From Eubacterium uniforme (GTDB lineage: Bacteria; Bacillota; Clostridia; Lachnospirales; Lachnospiraceae): DNA of 64,000 bases. The notes beneath the pieces are model-generated. The model saw only the letters and a list, made by a program, of their open reading frames with translations. It had not been told where the DNA came from and made no database searches. Shown here in pieces: positions 35,276 through 44,706 of the stretch (its first letter is position 1; each line of letters opens with the position of its first letter). The translations under genes and the position numbers were made by a program. The stretch lies in NCBI RefSeq assembly GCF_900167115.1, contig NZ_FUXZ01000010.1:99072-163071 (forward strand), written 5' to 3'.

Positions 35276-35415
35276 TATAACATTTTTATAAAAACATAAA
35301 TAAATTGGGGAATTTATTAGTAAATATAGTAGAAGAGGTGTTACATTTCTGCGAATTTGTTACGGAGATGTTAAGAAATAAGGCAAAAATAGGACTGGAT
35401 ATAAAAATCAGTTTA

Positions 35416-35516
35416 TTGTAACAGCCCAGTAAATGTGCTAAAATATCATTTGGTGATTGCAAGTATTTGAAAGGAGTACAAGAATGCAGGGCGCATTCTT
35501 AAAAAGATATGTATAA
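35416..35516 (+). promoter_or_regulatory. Thioesterase promoter and leader with a 10-codon frame
   Basis: TTGTAA (35416-35421), 17 bases, TAAAAT (35439-35444) with extended TGC. The only good Shine-Dalgarno, AAAGGAG (35470-35476), is seven bases from an ATG at 35484 that opens a 10-codon frame (MQGAFLKRYV, stop 35514-35516) overlapping the thioesterase ATG at 35509. The leader also holds a hairpin GAATGC/GCATTC (35482-35498). Either a coupled leader peptide or hairpin-bridged initiation would explain the layout. The rest of the 300-base gap before it shows nothing clear. Confidence 0.5.
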
Positions 35517-36216
35517 AGTAGACGGAAGAGTAACGTTTAGTATGTCACGTGGCGATGGAAACATGTCTATACCATCTATGATGTACTTTATGCAAGATAG
35601 TATTAATTTGCATGTATTTGATATAAATAAAGGAGCAGACTTTCTCGATTCTCAAAAGAGGCTTTGGGCAATAACTGGTTGGAACATGAAAGTGTTTAGA
35701 AGACCAAAGGCTGGAGAAAGAATAACTTGTGGTACATATAGTAGTGGTGTTAAAGGAATGCTTGCAACAAGAGTATTTGTTGTGGAATCTGAAGATGGTG
35801 AAACATTAGCAGCGGCTAATTCTCTTTGGATATACATGGATATGGAAACAAGAAAACCAACAAGAATTAGAGAAGAAGACATAACTGGTTTTGAAATGGG
35901 AGAACCGCTTCCTTATATGGATAAACCTAGTCATAGAATTATAATGCCTGATGTACCTTCTAAAGAGATGGGAGAAGTACCTATATTAAGACATTTTCTT
36001 GATGTTAATGGACATCTTAATAACATATCTTATGTATTTCTTGCAATGGAATACTTGCCAGAGAATTTTGAAATAAAGGAATTAAAATGTGGATTTAAGA
36101 AAGAATCTTATATGGGCGACAAGGTATATGCTAGGATGTTTGAAAATGAAGGCGCATACTATGTTGAATTTTATGATGATGAAGATGATGTAAGATTTCA
36201 AATTAAATTTGCATAG
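35509..36216 (+). CDS. Acyl-ACP thioesterase
   Basis: 235 residues of the acyl-ACP thioesterase family (FatA/B-like double hotdog). This enzyme releases fatty acids from acyl carrier protein. The first hotdog has MMYFMQDSINLH and LWAITGWNMKVFRRPKAGE; the second has the catalytic-region LDVNGHLNNISYVFLAMEYL with Asn-His-Asn as in plant and Clostridium enzymes. Soluble and of normal length. Start at 35509 follows the family start (MYKVDGRVTFS); no ribosome site directly precedes it (see the leader entry). Confidence 0.88.
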   Translation: MYKVDGRVTFSMSRGDGNMSIPSMMYFMQDSINLHVFDINKGADFLDSQKRLWAITGWNMKVFRRPKAGERITCGTYSSGVKGMLATRVFVVESEDGETLAAANSLWIYMDMETRKPTRIREEDITGFEMGEPLPYMDKPSHRIIMPDVPSKEMGEVPILRHFLDVNGHLNNISYVFLAMEYLPENFEIKELKCGFKKESYMGDKVYARMFENEGAYYVEFYDDEDDVRFQIKFA

Positions 36217-36257
36217 CAGGTTCAATAAGAATTGAAAAACAAGGAGGACGGAATAAC

Positions 36258-37100
36258 ATGTTAGAAGTTGGGAAGTTTTGTAGTTTAAAAGTAGTAAAAA
36301 TGGTGGATTTTGGTGTATATCTTGCAGAGAGTGAAACATCAGAACAGAAAGTACTTCTTCCAAAGAAAGAAGTACCAGAGAATGTGAATAAGGACGATAC
36401 AGTTTATGTTTTCATCTATAGGGATTCTGATGATAGACTTATTGCTACAACTAAAACTCCATTAATAGATATGGATCACTTAGCAGCACTTGAAGTAAAG
36501 GATGTTTCAAAGATTGGTGCATTTCTTGATTGGGGACTTGATAAGGATTTATTACTTCCTTATAAAGAGCAGATTAGAACTGTTCATGTAGGAGATAAGT
36601 TTTTAGTAGCTCTTTATCCTGATAAATCGGACAGACTTTGTGCAACAATGAAGATTAATAAGTACTTAAGTGAAGATAGTCCTTATAAAAAAGATGATAA
36701 GGTAAAAGGTACTATTATAAACATTAATCCTGAAATGGGAGCATATGTTGCTGTTGATAATAAGTACTATGGCATGCTTAATAAGAATGAAATTCACGAA
36801 AAACTTGAAACAGGTAGTGAAATTGAAGCAAGAGTTGCAAGTGTAAGAAGTGATGGAAAACTTAATTTAAGTCTTAGAGAGAAAGCATACATACAGATGG
36901 ATAGCGATGTTCTTATTATAAAGAAGGTAATGGAAGAATTCGGTGGAGAGTTACCATTTGATGATAAGGCTGACCCGGCTACAATAGAGAAATACTTTAA
37001 GATGAGTAAGAATGCATTTAAAAGAGCTATTGGTCGTATGATGAAGAACGGCATCGTATTAAAAGAAGATGGCAGACTTATATATGTAGAAAAGAAATAA
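36258..37100 (+). CDS. cvfB: S1-domain RNA-binding protein, CvfB type
   Basis: 280 residues with three S1-like modules (about 1-62, 63-135, 140-208) and a C-terminal winged-helix (about 220-278, YFKMSKNAFKRAIGRMMKNG) as in CvfB/YitL, an RNA-binding virulence and growth regulator in Firmicutes. VKGTIININPEMGAYVAVDN shows the S1 core. AAGGAGG lies nine bases before ATG. It sits between the thioesterase gene and ridA, closely spaced, so likely co-transcribed. Confidence 0.92.
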   Translation: MLEVGKFCSLKVVKMVDFGVYLAESETSEQKVLLPKKEVPENVNKDDTVYVFIYRDSDDRLIATTKTPLIDMDHLAALEVKDVSKIGAFLDWGLDKDLLLPYKEQIRTVHVGDKFLVALYPDKSDRLCATMKINKYLSEDSPYKKDDKVKGTIININPEMGAYVAVDNKYYGMLNKNEIHEKLETGSEIEARVASVRSDGKLNLSLREKAYIQMDSDVLIIKKVMEEFGGELPFDDKADPATIEKYFKMSKNAFKRAIGRMMKNGIVLKEDGRLIYVEKK

Positions 37101-37149
37101 ATTATCCTAGCAATAGGAATTTAAATATTCAATTATGGAGGATATAAAG

Positions 37150-37527
37150 ATGAAGAAAATTATTAGTACAGATAAGGCACCAGCAGCAATTGGACCTTAT
37201 TCACAGGCAATTGAAGTTAATGGAATGGTTTATACATCAGGTGTAATTCCAATTGTACCAGCAACTGGTGAAATTGTTGAAGGTGGTGTAGAGGCTCAGG
37301 CAGACCAGGCAATCGGAAATTTGGTAAATTTGCTTGAAGCAGCTGGTACAAATGCAGCAAATGTAGTAAAAACTACTGTTTTTATCAAAAATATGGACGA
37401 TTTTGGCAAGATTAATGAAGTTTATTCAAAGTATTTTTCGTCAGAATGTCCAACAAGATCATGCGTAGAGGTAGCAAGATTACCAAAAGATGTTCTTATT
37501 GAGATAGAGGCAATTGCCATTAAATAA
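37150..37527 (+). CDS. ridA: RidA family enamine/imine deaminase
   Basis: 125 residues, MKKIISTDKAPAAIGPYSQA, with the family's GPYSQA motif, TSGVIPIVPATGEIV and the C-terminal CPTRSCVEVARLPKDVLIEI that holds the catalytic Arg. RidA hydrolyses reactive 2-aminoacrylate released by PLP enzymes. GGAGG is seven bases before ATG 37150; an in-frame ATG at 37135 precedes that site and is unlikely. Confidence 0.95.
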   Translation: MKKIISTDKAPAAIGPYSQAIEVNGMVYTSGVIPIVPATGEIVEGGVEAQADQAIGNLVNLLEAAGTNAANVVKTTVFIKNMDDFGKINEVYSKYFSSECPTRSCVEVARLPKDVLIEIEAIAIK

Positions 37528-37594
37528 GTGTAGGAAATTGTGCGTAGTCAATTTGTACAAATCTTATTTAATTATTTTGTGTAATTGACATATA

Positions 37595-37623
37595 GTATTT
37601 TATTAGGAGATGTAATAAAATAC
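37595..37623 (+). promoter_or_regulatory. Perfect inverted repeat upstream of ugpC
   Basis: GTATTTTATT (37595-37604) is exactly mirrored by AATAAAATAC (37614-37623) around a 9-base loop AGGAGATGT. TTGACA lies just upstream (37585-37590) without a clear -10 at normal spacing. The repeat could be an operator over the start site or a leader hairpin 43 bases before the gene. Confidence 0.45.
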
Positions 37624-37666
37624 ATTATGTTAAAACAAACGAAAGAAACCTAGGAGGGTTAATAAA

Positions 37667-38779
37667 ATGGCAAGTTTATCACTAAAAAATATTTGTAAAG
37701 TATATCCTAACGGATTTGAAGCAGTTAAAGACTTCAATCTTGAAATTCAGGATAAGGAATTCATTATCTTCGTTGGACCATCAGGTTGTGGTAAGTCAAC
37801 TACACTTCGTATGATTGCTGGTCTTGAAGATATCAGCTCAGGTGAGTTATACATCGGCGATAAGTTAGTAAACGATGTTGAACCTAAAGATAGAGATATC
37901 GCAATGGTATTCCAGAACTATGCGTTATATCCACATATGACAGTTTTCGATAACATGGCATTCGGTCTTAAACTTAGAAAAGTTCCTAAGGATCAGATTG
38001 ATAAGCAGGTTAGAGAAGCTGCTAAGATTCTTGACCTTGAGCATTTACTTGATCGTAAGCCAAAGGCTTTATCAGGTGGTCAGAGACAGAGAGTTGCTAT
38101 GGGTCGTGCTATCGTTCGTAATCCTAAGGTATTCCTTATGGACGAACCTTTATCAAACCTTGATGCAAAACTTCGTGTACAGATGAGAATTGAGATTTCT
38201 AACTTACATAAGAGATTAGGAACAACAATCATCTACGTTACACATGACCAGACAGAAGCTATGACACTTGGTACAAGAATCGTAGTTATGAAAGACGGTA
38301 TTGTTCAGCAGGTAGATACACCTAAGAACTTATATGATAATCCTGTAAACTTATTCGTTGCTGGTTTCATGGGTTCACCACAGATGAACTTCATCGATGC
38401 AACAGTTTCACAGGAAGGTGATACAGTTAAATTGAACTTCAATGATCAGTCTATCAAAGTTCCTGATGTTCAGGCAGAAGTTCTTATCGATGGTGGTTAT
38501 GTTGGTAAGACAGTTGTTATGGGTATCAGACCAGAAGATATTCATGATGAAGAAATCTTTATCGCATCAGCTAGAGATAGTAAGTTCACAACATCAATCA
38601 GCAACTACGAAATGCTTGGTGCAGAAGTATTCTTATACTTCCCAATCGCAGGTCGTGTTTGTACAGCAAGAGTTAACCCACGTACACAGGCTAGACAGGG
38701 TGACGTTGTTACACTTGCTATGGACCTTACAAAGCTTCATATTTTCGATAAAGAAACTGATCAGGTTATCACAAACTAG
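37667..38779 (+). CDS. ugpC: Sugar ABC transporter ATPase (UgpC/MsmX/MalK type)
   Basis: 370 residues: Walker A GPSGCGKST (37-45), Q-loop FQNYALYPHM, signature LSGGQRQR near 135, Walker B VFLMDEPLSNLD, and a C-terminal OB-fold TOBE-type domain (about 240-365) as in carbohydrate-uptake ATPases. No permease or binding protein is encoded nearby, so this may be the shared ATPase serving many sugar transporters, like MsmX in Bacillus. Codon choice looks optimised compared with neighbours, as expected for a highly expressed gene. AGGAGG with ten bases to ATG. Confidence 0.93.
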   Translation: MASLSLKNICKVYPNGFEAVKDFNLEIQDKEFIIFVGPSGCGKSTTLRMIAGLEDISSGELYIGDKLVNDVEPKDRDIAMVFQNYALYPHMTVFDNMAFGLKLRKVPKDQIDKQVREAAKILDLEHLLDRKPKALSGGQRQRVAMGRAIVRNPKVFLMDEPLSNLDAKLRVQMRIEISNLHKRLGTTIIYVTHDQTEAMTLGTRIVVMKDGIVQQVDTPKNLYDNPVNLFVAGFMGSPQMNFIDATVSQEGDTVKLNFNDQSIKVPDVQAEVLIDGGYVGKTVVMGIRPEDIHDEEIFIASARDSKFTTSISNYEMLGAEVFLYFPIAGRVCTARVNPRTQARQGDVVTLAMDLTKLHIFDKETDQVITN

Positions 38780-38797
38780 TATAAATATGAAATTTAC

Positions 38798-38828
38798 GAG
38801 CTACCACTTATGTGGTAGCTCTTTTTTT
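38798..38828 (+). terminator. ugpC terminator
   Basis: GAGCTACCAC (38798-38807) pairs with GTGGTAGCTC (38812-38821), followed by seven Ts. Confidence 0.92.
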
Positions 38829-39015
38829 ATGGTGTTGAGTCAAAGGGTAGGTTACATAAAATTTGATTAATATTAAAAAAAGTCTTTTATTTTGGCGAAA
38901 AATGTTATAAAATAGTAGGATAATAGAAAATCGTTAATTATATCTAAAAGTGGGCAATAAAATAAAAACACTACTTACGGAATGAAATATTTATATATGA
39001 AATGGAGCAAGTATT

Positions 39016-40104
39016 ATGATATCAAATCAAATTTTACAAACTACTCTTGATGGTATAAAGGAAATATCAAGAATCAATCTATGTGTTACAGATCCAGAGG
39101 CAAAGGCAGTAGCTACAACATTTGCTATGGAATCAAGTTTTAATGAAGCAATTATTTCATTTGCTAATTCACCTGCTGACAGCCAGGCAGTATCTGGTTA
39201 TCAGTTCTTTAAGGTTTCAGATAACAATCAATTAGAATATATTCTTATTGCGCAGGGTTCGACGGATGATGTTTACATGGTCGGAAAGATGGCAGCATTC
39301 CAGGTACAGAACCTTTTAGTTGCATATAAGGAAAGATTTGATAAGGATAACTTCATTAAGAACTTACTTCTTGATAATCTTTTACTTGTTGATATCTTTA
39401 ACAGAGCTAAGAAATTACACATTCAGGTGGATGCTAGAAGAGTTGTTTATATTATTGAAACAGACAGTGATAAGGATAATTCAGCACTTGAAACAGTTAG
39501 AACAATGTTCGCTGGAGAAAGTAATGATTTTATTACAGCTGTTGATGAAAAGAGCATAATATTTGTTAAGAAGTTAGAAGATGGTGAAGGCTATACTGAG
39601 GTTAATCAGTTAGCTAACACAGTACTTGATATGCTTAATACTGAAGCTATGGCTAAGGTTAGAGTAGCCTACGGTACTATTATTCATGACTTAAGAGAAG
39701 TATCTAGATCATATAAGGAAGCTAGAATGGCTCTTGATGTTGGTAAGATATTCTATAGTGAAGCTAATGTTATTGCATATAGTACACTTGGTATTGGTAG
39801 ACTTATTTATCAGTTACCACTTCCACTTTGTAAGATGTTCATTAAGGAAGTATTTGATGGAAAGTCTCCTGACAATTTTGATGAAGAAACATTATATACA
39901 ATTAATAAGTTCTTTGAGAATTCACTTAATGTATCTGAAACATCAAGACAGTTATACATTCATAGAAATACATTAGTATATAGACTTGATAAGATTCAAA
40001 AGACTACAGGTCTTGATCTTAGAGTATTTGATGATGCAATTACATTTAAGATTGCACTCATGGTTGTTAAGTACATGAAGTACATGGAAAACACAGATTT
40101 TTAA
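39016..40104 (+). CDS. CdaR/PucR-type transcriptional regulator
   Basis: 362 residues. The N-terminal 130 residues look like a sugar-diacid-recognition-type sensor domain (DGIKEISRINLCVTDPEAKA). A GGDEF-like degenerate middle region with YGTIIHDLREVSRSYKEARM follows, and a C-terminal PucR helix-turn-helix lies at about 300-355 (SLNVSETSRQLYIHRNTLVY). Such regulators control sugar or purine catabolic genes. Its position after the shared sugar ATPase may reflect carbohydrate control, but no target is evident. A weak promoter-like TGTTATAAAA lies about 38905. Confidence 0.85.
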   Translation: MISNQILQTTLDGIKEISRINLCVTDPEAKAVATTFAMESSFNEAIISFANSPADSQAVSGYQFFKVSDNNQLEYILIAQGSTDDVYMVGKMAAFQVQNLLVAYKERFDKDNFIKNLLLDNLLLVDIFNRAKKLHIQVDARRVVYIIETDSDKDNSALETVRTMFAGESNDFITAVDEKSIIFVKKLEDGEGYTEVNQLANTVLDMLNTEAMAKVRVAYGTIIHDLREVSRSYKEARMALDVGKIFYSEANVIAYSTLGIGRLIYQLPLPLCKMFIKEVFDGKSPDNFDEETLYTINKFFENSLNVSETSRQLYIHRNTLVYRLDKIQKTTGLDLRVFDDAITFKIALMVVKYMKYMENTDF

Positions 40105-40153
40105 TTAGTCTATAGAAAAATGACAGCGTAAATTACATTCACGGAGATAAATA

Positions 40154-40825
40154 ATGATAGAACTTATAAATGTTAGCAAGTCGTATTCGCAGGGAGCTCC
40201 TGCACTTAGTAACGTATCCATTACAATTGAAGATGGTGAATTTGTTTTTATAGTAGGTGATAGTGGTTCAGGTAAATCCACTTTAATTAAGTTACTATTA
40301 AAGGAACTTAACCCTACAGAAGGAAGCATATATATAAATGGGCGTGACTTGCATACACTTAAGAGTAGAAAGATAGCAAAACTGCGCCGAGAAATTGGCG
40401 TAGTTTTTCAGGATTTTAGATTGTTGAAAGATAGAAGCGTGTTTGATAATGTAGCATTTGCTCAGAAGGTAATAGGTGAATCTGGAAAAGACATAAAGAA
40501 GAATGTTACTAGGATGCTTTCACTTGTAGGTCTTTCAGGGAAGTATAGATCTTTCCCTAAGGAACTATCAGGTGGTGAGCAGCAGAGAGTTGCAATTGCA
40601 AGAGCTTTAGTTAATAAGCCTACAATGCTTCTCGCAGACGAACCTACAGGTAATCTTGATCCAAAGAATTCATGGGAAATCATGAAGCTACTTGATAAGG
40701 TTAATGAGCAGGGCACTACAGTTGTTGTTGTTACACATAATCTTGAAATTGTGGAACAGATGCAAAAAAGAACAATTAGGATGAAAAAAGGTCATATAGT
40801 ATCAGACCAGGGGCAGGGAAAGTAA
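40154..40825 (+). CDS. ftsE: Cell-division ABC ATPase FtsE
   Basis: 223 residues, ATPase of the FtsEX complex that activates septal peptidoglycan hydrolases. Walker A GDSGSGKST (35-43), FQDFRLLKDRSVFDNVAF (FtsE-typical after the Q-loop), signature LSGGEQQRVAIARAL and Walker B LLADEPTGNLDP. ftsX begins three bases after its stop, and an EnvC-like hydrolase/activator gene follows, the canonical order. Confidence 0.96.
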   Translation: MIELINVSKSYSQGAPALSNVSITIEDGEFVFIVGDSGSGKSTLIKLLLKELNPTEGSIYINGRDLHTLKSRKIAKLRREIGVVFQDFRLLKDRSVFDNVAFAQKVIGESGKDIKKNVTRMLSLVGLSGKYRSFPKELSGGEQQRVAIARALVNKPTMLLADEPTGNLDPKNSWEIMKLLDKVNEQGTTVVVVTHNLEIVEQMQKRTIRMKKGHIVSDQGQGK

Positions 40826-40828
40826 ATC

Positions 40829-41740
40829 ATGAAAACAGTTAGATCATTTATTTTTTGTATACGACAAGGATTTAAAAACATAAGAAGAAATAAAATGTTT
40901 TCATTAGCCTCTGTTAGTACTATTGCAGCATGTATTTTTCTTATAGGAATGTTTTATGCGATTGTTGTAAACTTTCAGTATATTATTGATAATGCGCAAA
41001 AGCAGATTGGAATATCAGTATTCTTTGATAATGATATAGAGGATGAAAAAATTAAGGCTATTGGAGAACAGATAAAGGCTAGAAGCGAAGTAGATACAGT
41101 TACTTATATTTCTGAGGATGAAGCTTGGGATAAATTTAAAAAGTCATATTTTGGCGATTATCCAGAGCTTGCAGAGGGTTTCAAAGATGATAATCCTTTA
41201 ATAAATTCAGAGTCTTATGAAGTATTCTTAAAAGATTTAACATTGGAAGAAGGATTTGTTAAGTATGTAAAAGCAATTCCAGGTGTTAGAAAAGTTAATT
41301 ATTCAAAGCAGACTTCTACTACGATTACTGATTTTGCAAGACTTATTGGATATGCATCAATTGGTATTATAGCAATACTTCTTGCAGTTGGTATATTCCT
41401 TATCAGTAATACAGTTATGATTGGTATTGCGGTAAGAAAAGAAGAAATTAAAATCATGAAACTTACAGGTGCAACGAACCTATTTGTTAGAGCTCCTTTC
41501 ATTGTTGAAGGTGTTGTAATTGGACTTATAGGTGCATGCATACCTTTAGTATTAATATATGGAATCTATAAAAAAGCAGTTGTTTATGTAATTGCAAAAT
41601 TCCAGGGACTTAGTTCTCTTGTGGTATTTTTACCAGCGGGTAAGGTATTTGTTGTATTAATTCCACTTGCATTAGGAGTAGGTGCAGGAATTGGATTTGT
41701 TGGTAGTATGATTTCAATTAGAAAGCATCTTAAAGTTTAA
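40829..41740 (+). CDS. ftsX: Cell-division membrane protein FtsX
   Basis: 303 residues with the FtsX topology: first helix at about 24-48, a large extracellular loop (about 55-165) that recognises hydrolase partners, and three helices near 172-195, 220-245 and 270-292. FRNIRRNKMF-like N-terminus (FKNIRRNKMFSLASVSTIAA) and IRKEEIKIMKLTGATN-like loop are diagnostic. Transmits FtsE ATPase state to the extracellular EnvC-like protein encoded next. Confidence 0.95.
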   Translation: MKTVRSFIFCIRQGFKNIRRNKMFSLASVSTIAACIFLIGMFYAIVVNFQYIIDNAQKQIGISVFFDNDIEDEKIKAIGEQIKARSEVDTVTYISEDEAWDKFKKSYFGDYPELAEGFKDDNPLINSESYEVFLKDLTLEEGFVKYVKAIPGVRKVNYSKQTSTTITDFARLIGYASIGIIAILLAVGIFLISNTVMIGIAVRKEEIKIMKLTGATNLFVRAPFIVEGVVIGLIGACIPLVLIYGIYKKAVVYVIAKFQGLSSLVVFLPAGKVFVVLIPLALGVGAGIGFVGSMISIRKHLKV

Positions 41741-41808
41741 TTAATTAGATGCTTGAAGAATATAGAAAAAACGAGCACGAACAATTTATTTAAAGGAGTA
41801 GATTTATC

Positions 41809-43062
41809 GTGAAATTTAAAAGAAAAATAAGGGAAAGATTTAAGGCAGTAATATGTATAGCGTTAAGTGCCATGGTTGTTATTACAACTCCGGACTTTCT
41901 ATCTTATGCGGATAGTAAGGAAGAACAGGGTAAGCTTGATAAGATGATGACTAGCATGGGTGAGGCTGAACGTATTCTTGCTGAATTAGAGGCGAATAAG
42001 GCTGATACTGAAAAGTTTATTGAAAAACTTGATAAGAAACTTTCTGATATTAGTTTGGAAATTTACAAGTTAGAAAAGAAACTTAAAAAGGTTAAAAAGA
42101 AAATAAAACTTAATGAAGAAAAATTAGAACAGCAGAAGAAAGATATAGCTTCACAATATGATTCAATGAAACTTCGTATTCAGTTTATGTATGAAAATGG
42201 AAATAATCAGATTGTGGATATGCTTCTTGGAAGCAAGGACATATCAGATTTCTTAAATAAAGTTGAATATGTTTCAGAACTTTCTTCTTATGATAGACGA
42301 ATGCTTACTAAAATGCAAAAGACTCAGGAAGCTATAGAGGAGACAAAGAAAACTCTTGAGGATAAAAAGACAGAGTTAGTTGCGCTTAAAGAAAAGCAGG
42401 ATAAAAAGAAAGAAACTACTGAAGAATTATTAGAAGCTAAGAAAACAGAACTTTCAGCATATGATGCGAGAATTGCTTCATCTAATGCATCAATTAAGAG
42501 TATGCAGTCTGATATTTCATCACAGATGGAAGTTGTTAATACATTAAAACAGGCAGAAGCTAGAGCTGCAGCAGAAGAAGCATCTAAAAAGAATAAAAAG
42601 AAGGTAAATAATAGTTCAGATGATGGAGATGTAACTGATAGTTCGGTTGTAGATAGCCAGTCCACAAGTTCAGGCTGGATGTGGCCGTTACCTGGATATA
42701 CAGAAATAACTTCACCATTTGGTACAAGAACTGATCCTATCGATGGAACAACAAGTTATCATTGTGGTATTGATATACGTGCACCAGGAGGAACACCAAT
42801 ACATGCTGTTGCAGATGGTACAATAGCATGGGCATCAAGTGGTCAGAGTACTGGTAACTGGACCGGTATTTACCATGGAAATGGATTATATTCAGTATAT
42901 ATGCATCAGTCTGTTATGTTGGTTTCACCAGGACAGACAGTTCATAAAGGTGATGTAATTGGTCTTGTTGGAAGTACAGGACGTTCAACTGGTAATCATC
43001 TTCATTTAAGTGTAAGACTTAATGGAGCTTATGTTGCGCCACTTAATTATGTATCACCATAA
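41809..43062 (+). CDS. EnvC-like coiled-coil M23 peptidase
   Basis: 417 residues from a GTG start (AAAGGAG ten bases upstream). Signal peptide about 1-35, long coiled coil (about 40-270) and C-terminal LytM/M23 domain (about 285-417) with HCGID and HLHLSV, so the zinc ligands H..D and H.H are present and the enzyme may be active, unlike the degenerate E. coli EnvC. The coiled coil plus M23 layout beside ftsEX indicates an FtsX-controlled septal endopeptidase. Confidence 0.92.
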   Translation: MKFKRKIRERFKAVICIALSAMVVITTPDFLSYADSKEEQGKLDKMMTSMGEAERILAELEANKADTEKFIEKLDKKLSDISLEIYKLEKKLKKVKKKIKLNEEKLEQQKKDIASQYDSMKLRIQFMYENGNNQIVDMLLGSKDISDFLNKVEYVSELSSYDRRMLTKMQKTQEAIEETKKTLEDKKTELVALKEKQDKKKETTEELLEAKKTELSAYDARIASSNASIKSMQSDISSQMEVVNTLKQAEARAAAEEASKKNKKKVNNSSDDGDVTDSSVVDSQSTSSGWMWPLPGYTEITSPFGTRTDPIDGTTSYHCGIDIRAPGGTPIHAVADGTIAWASSGQSTGNWTGIYHGNGLYSVYMHQSVMLVSPGQTVHKGDVIGLVGSTGRSTGNHLHLSVRLNGAYVAPLNYVSP

Positions 43063-43064
43063 AT

Positions 43065-43099
43065 TTTTCGCCAGATAAGTTTGTCTGGCGAAAATTTTT
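43065..43099 (+). terminator. Terminator after the EnvC-like gene
   Basis: TTTTCGCCAGA (about 43065-43075) pairs with TCTGGCGAAAA (about 43084-43094), followed by Ts. Confidence 0.85.
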
Positions 43100-43144
43100 A
43101 TAAAAAGAAATTTTATTAACTTTAGAGTTGAGGAGAATATAAAG

Positions 43145-44671
43145 ATGGATAATAAGGACAATGTTTATAAGGATGCTACATCACCTGAAAGCGGAAGTTA
43201 TAATACAAATCAGAATAATGTATTTAATAACACAGCGAGTACGGGAAGCACTAATACAGGTAATAACGAATTATTTGGAGATGCATATAACAGAGTGATG
43301 AATGAAGGTTATAATGATATTAATTCTCTTAATAATGACATGATGAGTTTAAAGATAGATGAACAGAACATGCAGATTAATTCATTAAGCAGAAATATGC
43401 AGAATTTAACAAATTCGTACGAAAAGAAACTAAAAAGTACTAGAAAATGGAGAACTGTAGGATGCATAATTAGCTTGGGACTTGGACTTGCAGTTGGAGC
43501 GTTAGTATCAGCAGCTGTGGTATCAAGATATCTTTATAATACTGATAATGCATGGGTTGTTCCTAAAAAGACAGGAGAAGATAAATTATCATCTAAAATA
43601 GCTGATAAAGTAGATTCAATTGATGCTATTATTGATTCAAGATATTTAGAAGATTACAAGGAAGATGATTTAGAGTCATATATTTATAAAGGAATGATTG
43701 CAGGTCTTGGAGATCCATATTCTACATATTATACAGCGCAGGAATATAAGGATATGTTAGAAAGCACTAATGGAAAATATAAAGGAATTGGTGTATATGT
43801 TTCTCAGGATCCAAATACAAAGAAAATTACCGTGGCAGATGTTATGGAAGATGGTCCAGCGAAAGAAGCGGGAATTATAGCAGGTGACGTTATTATTAAA
43901 GTAGATGGTGAAGATGTTACACAGATGGATATTAATAATGTAACAGCTAAAATCAAAGGTGAAGAAGGAAAACCTGTAAGAATCACAGTTATTAGAACTG
44001 AAAAAGAGGAAGAAAAAGAATTAGAATTTAATGTAGATAGAAGAGAAATAGAAGTTAAGACAATTAAGTATGAAATGCTTGCTGATAAAGTTGGATACAT
44101 TCAGATTACTGAATTTGAAGAAACAACAATTGAACAGTTTAAGAATGCAATTACTGATTTAAAGAAACAGGGCATGACAGGATTAGTTGTTGATTTAAGA
44201 GATAATCCAGGTGGATTACTTAACGCTGTTAGTGATATGTTAGATTATATTCTTCCAGAAGGACTTACTGTTTATACACAGGATAAGTATGGAAATAAGG
44301 ATGAGTATAAGTCAGATGCAAAAACTGAGCTTGATGTTCCAATGACAGTTCTTATAAATGGAAATTCAGCATCAGCTTCTGAGATATTTGCTGGAGCAGT
44401 ACAGGATTATGGCGTAGGTAAGCTCGTGGGTGAAAATTCATTTGGTAAGGGTATTGTTCAGGAAATAAGATCATTATCAGATGGTAGTGCTATTAAGCTT
44501 ACTATTTCAAAGTATTACACACCTAAGGGTAGATGTATTCATAAGACAGGTATTAAACCAGATGTTGAAATTGAATATGATAAGGAAGCAATGGGCGATA
44601 AGTACGACAAAGCAAAAGATAATCAGCTTAAGAAGGCGGTTGATGAAGTAAAGGCCATGTCAGATAAGTAA
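43145..44671 (+). CDS. C-terminal processing peptidase (S41, CtpA type)
   Basis: 508 residues. A disordered Asn/Ser/Thr-rich cytoplasmic N-terminus (1-70) precedes a coiled stretch, one membrane helix at about 100-125 (VGCIISLGLGLAVGALVSAA), a PDZ domain (about 210-295, GIGVYVSQDPNTKKITVADV) and the S41 protease core with catalytic Ser in GNSASASEIFAG and Lys in GENSFGKGIVQ. CtpA-type enzymes cleave exported proteins. Commonly follows ftsEX-envC in Clostridia. GAGGAG precedes ATG. Confidence 0.93.
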   Translation: MDNKDNVYKDATSPESGSYNTNQNNVFNNTASTGSTNTGNNELFGDAYNRVMNEGYNDINSLNNDMMSLKIDEQNMQINSLSRNMQNLTNSYEKKLKSTRKWRTVGCIISLGLGLAVGALVSAAVVSRYLYNTDNAWVVPKKTGEDKLSSKIADKVDSIDAIIDSRYLEDYKEDDLESYIYKGMIAGLGDPYSTYYTAQEYKDMLESTNGKYKGIGVYVSQDPNTKKITVADVMEDGPAKEAGIIAGDVIIKVDGEDVTQMDINNVTAKIKGEEGKPVRITVIRTEKEEEKELEFNVDRREIEVKTIKYEMLADKVGYIQITEFEETTIEQFKNAITDLKKQGMTGLVVDLRDNPGGLLNAVSDMLDYILPEGLTVYTQDKYGNKDEYKSDAKTELDVPMTVLINGNSASASEIFAGAVQDYGVGKLVGENSFGKGIVQEIRSLSDGSAIKLTISKYYTPKGRCIHKTGIKPDVEIEYDKEAMGDKYDKAKDNQLKKAVDEVKAMSDK

Positions 44672-44706
44672 TTATAGTTAGTTGATTGATGTTAAAAAAA
44701 AGGAGG

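Noticed and set aside
35276..35415. Possible small gene between the L,D-transpeptidase and thioesterase promoters
   Set aside because: No frame with a ribosome site; AT-rich spacer with nothing further recognised.
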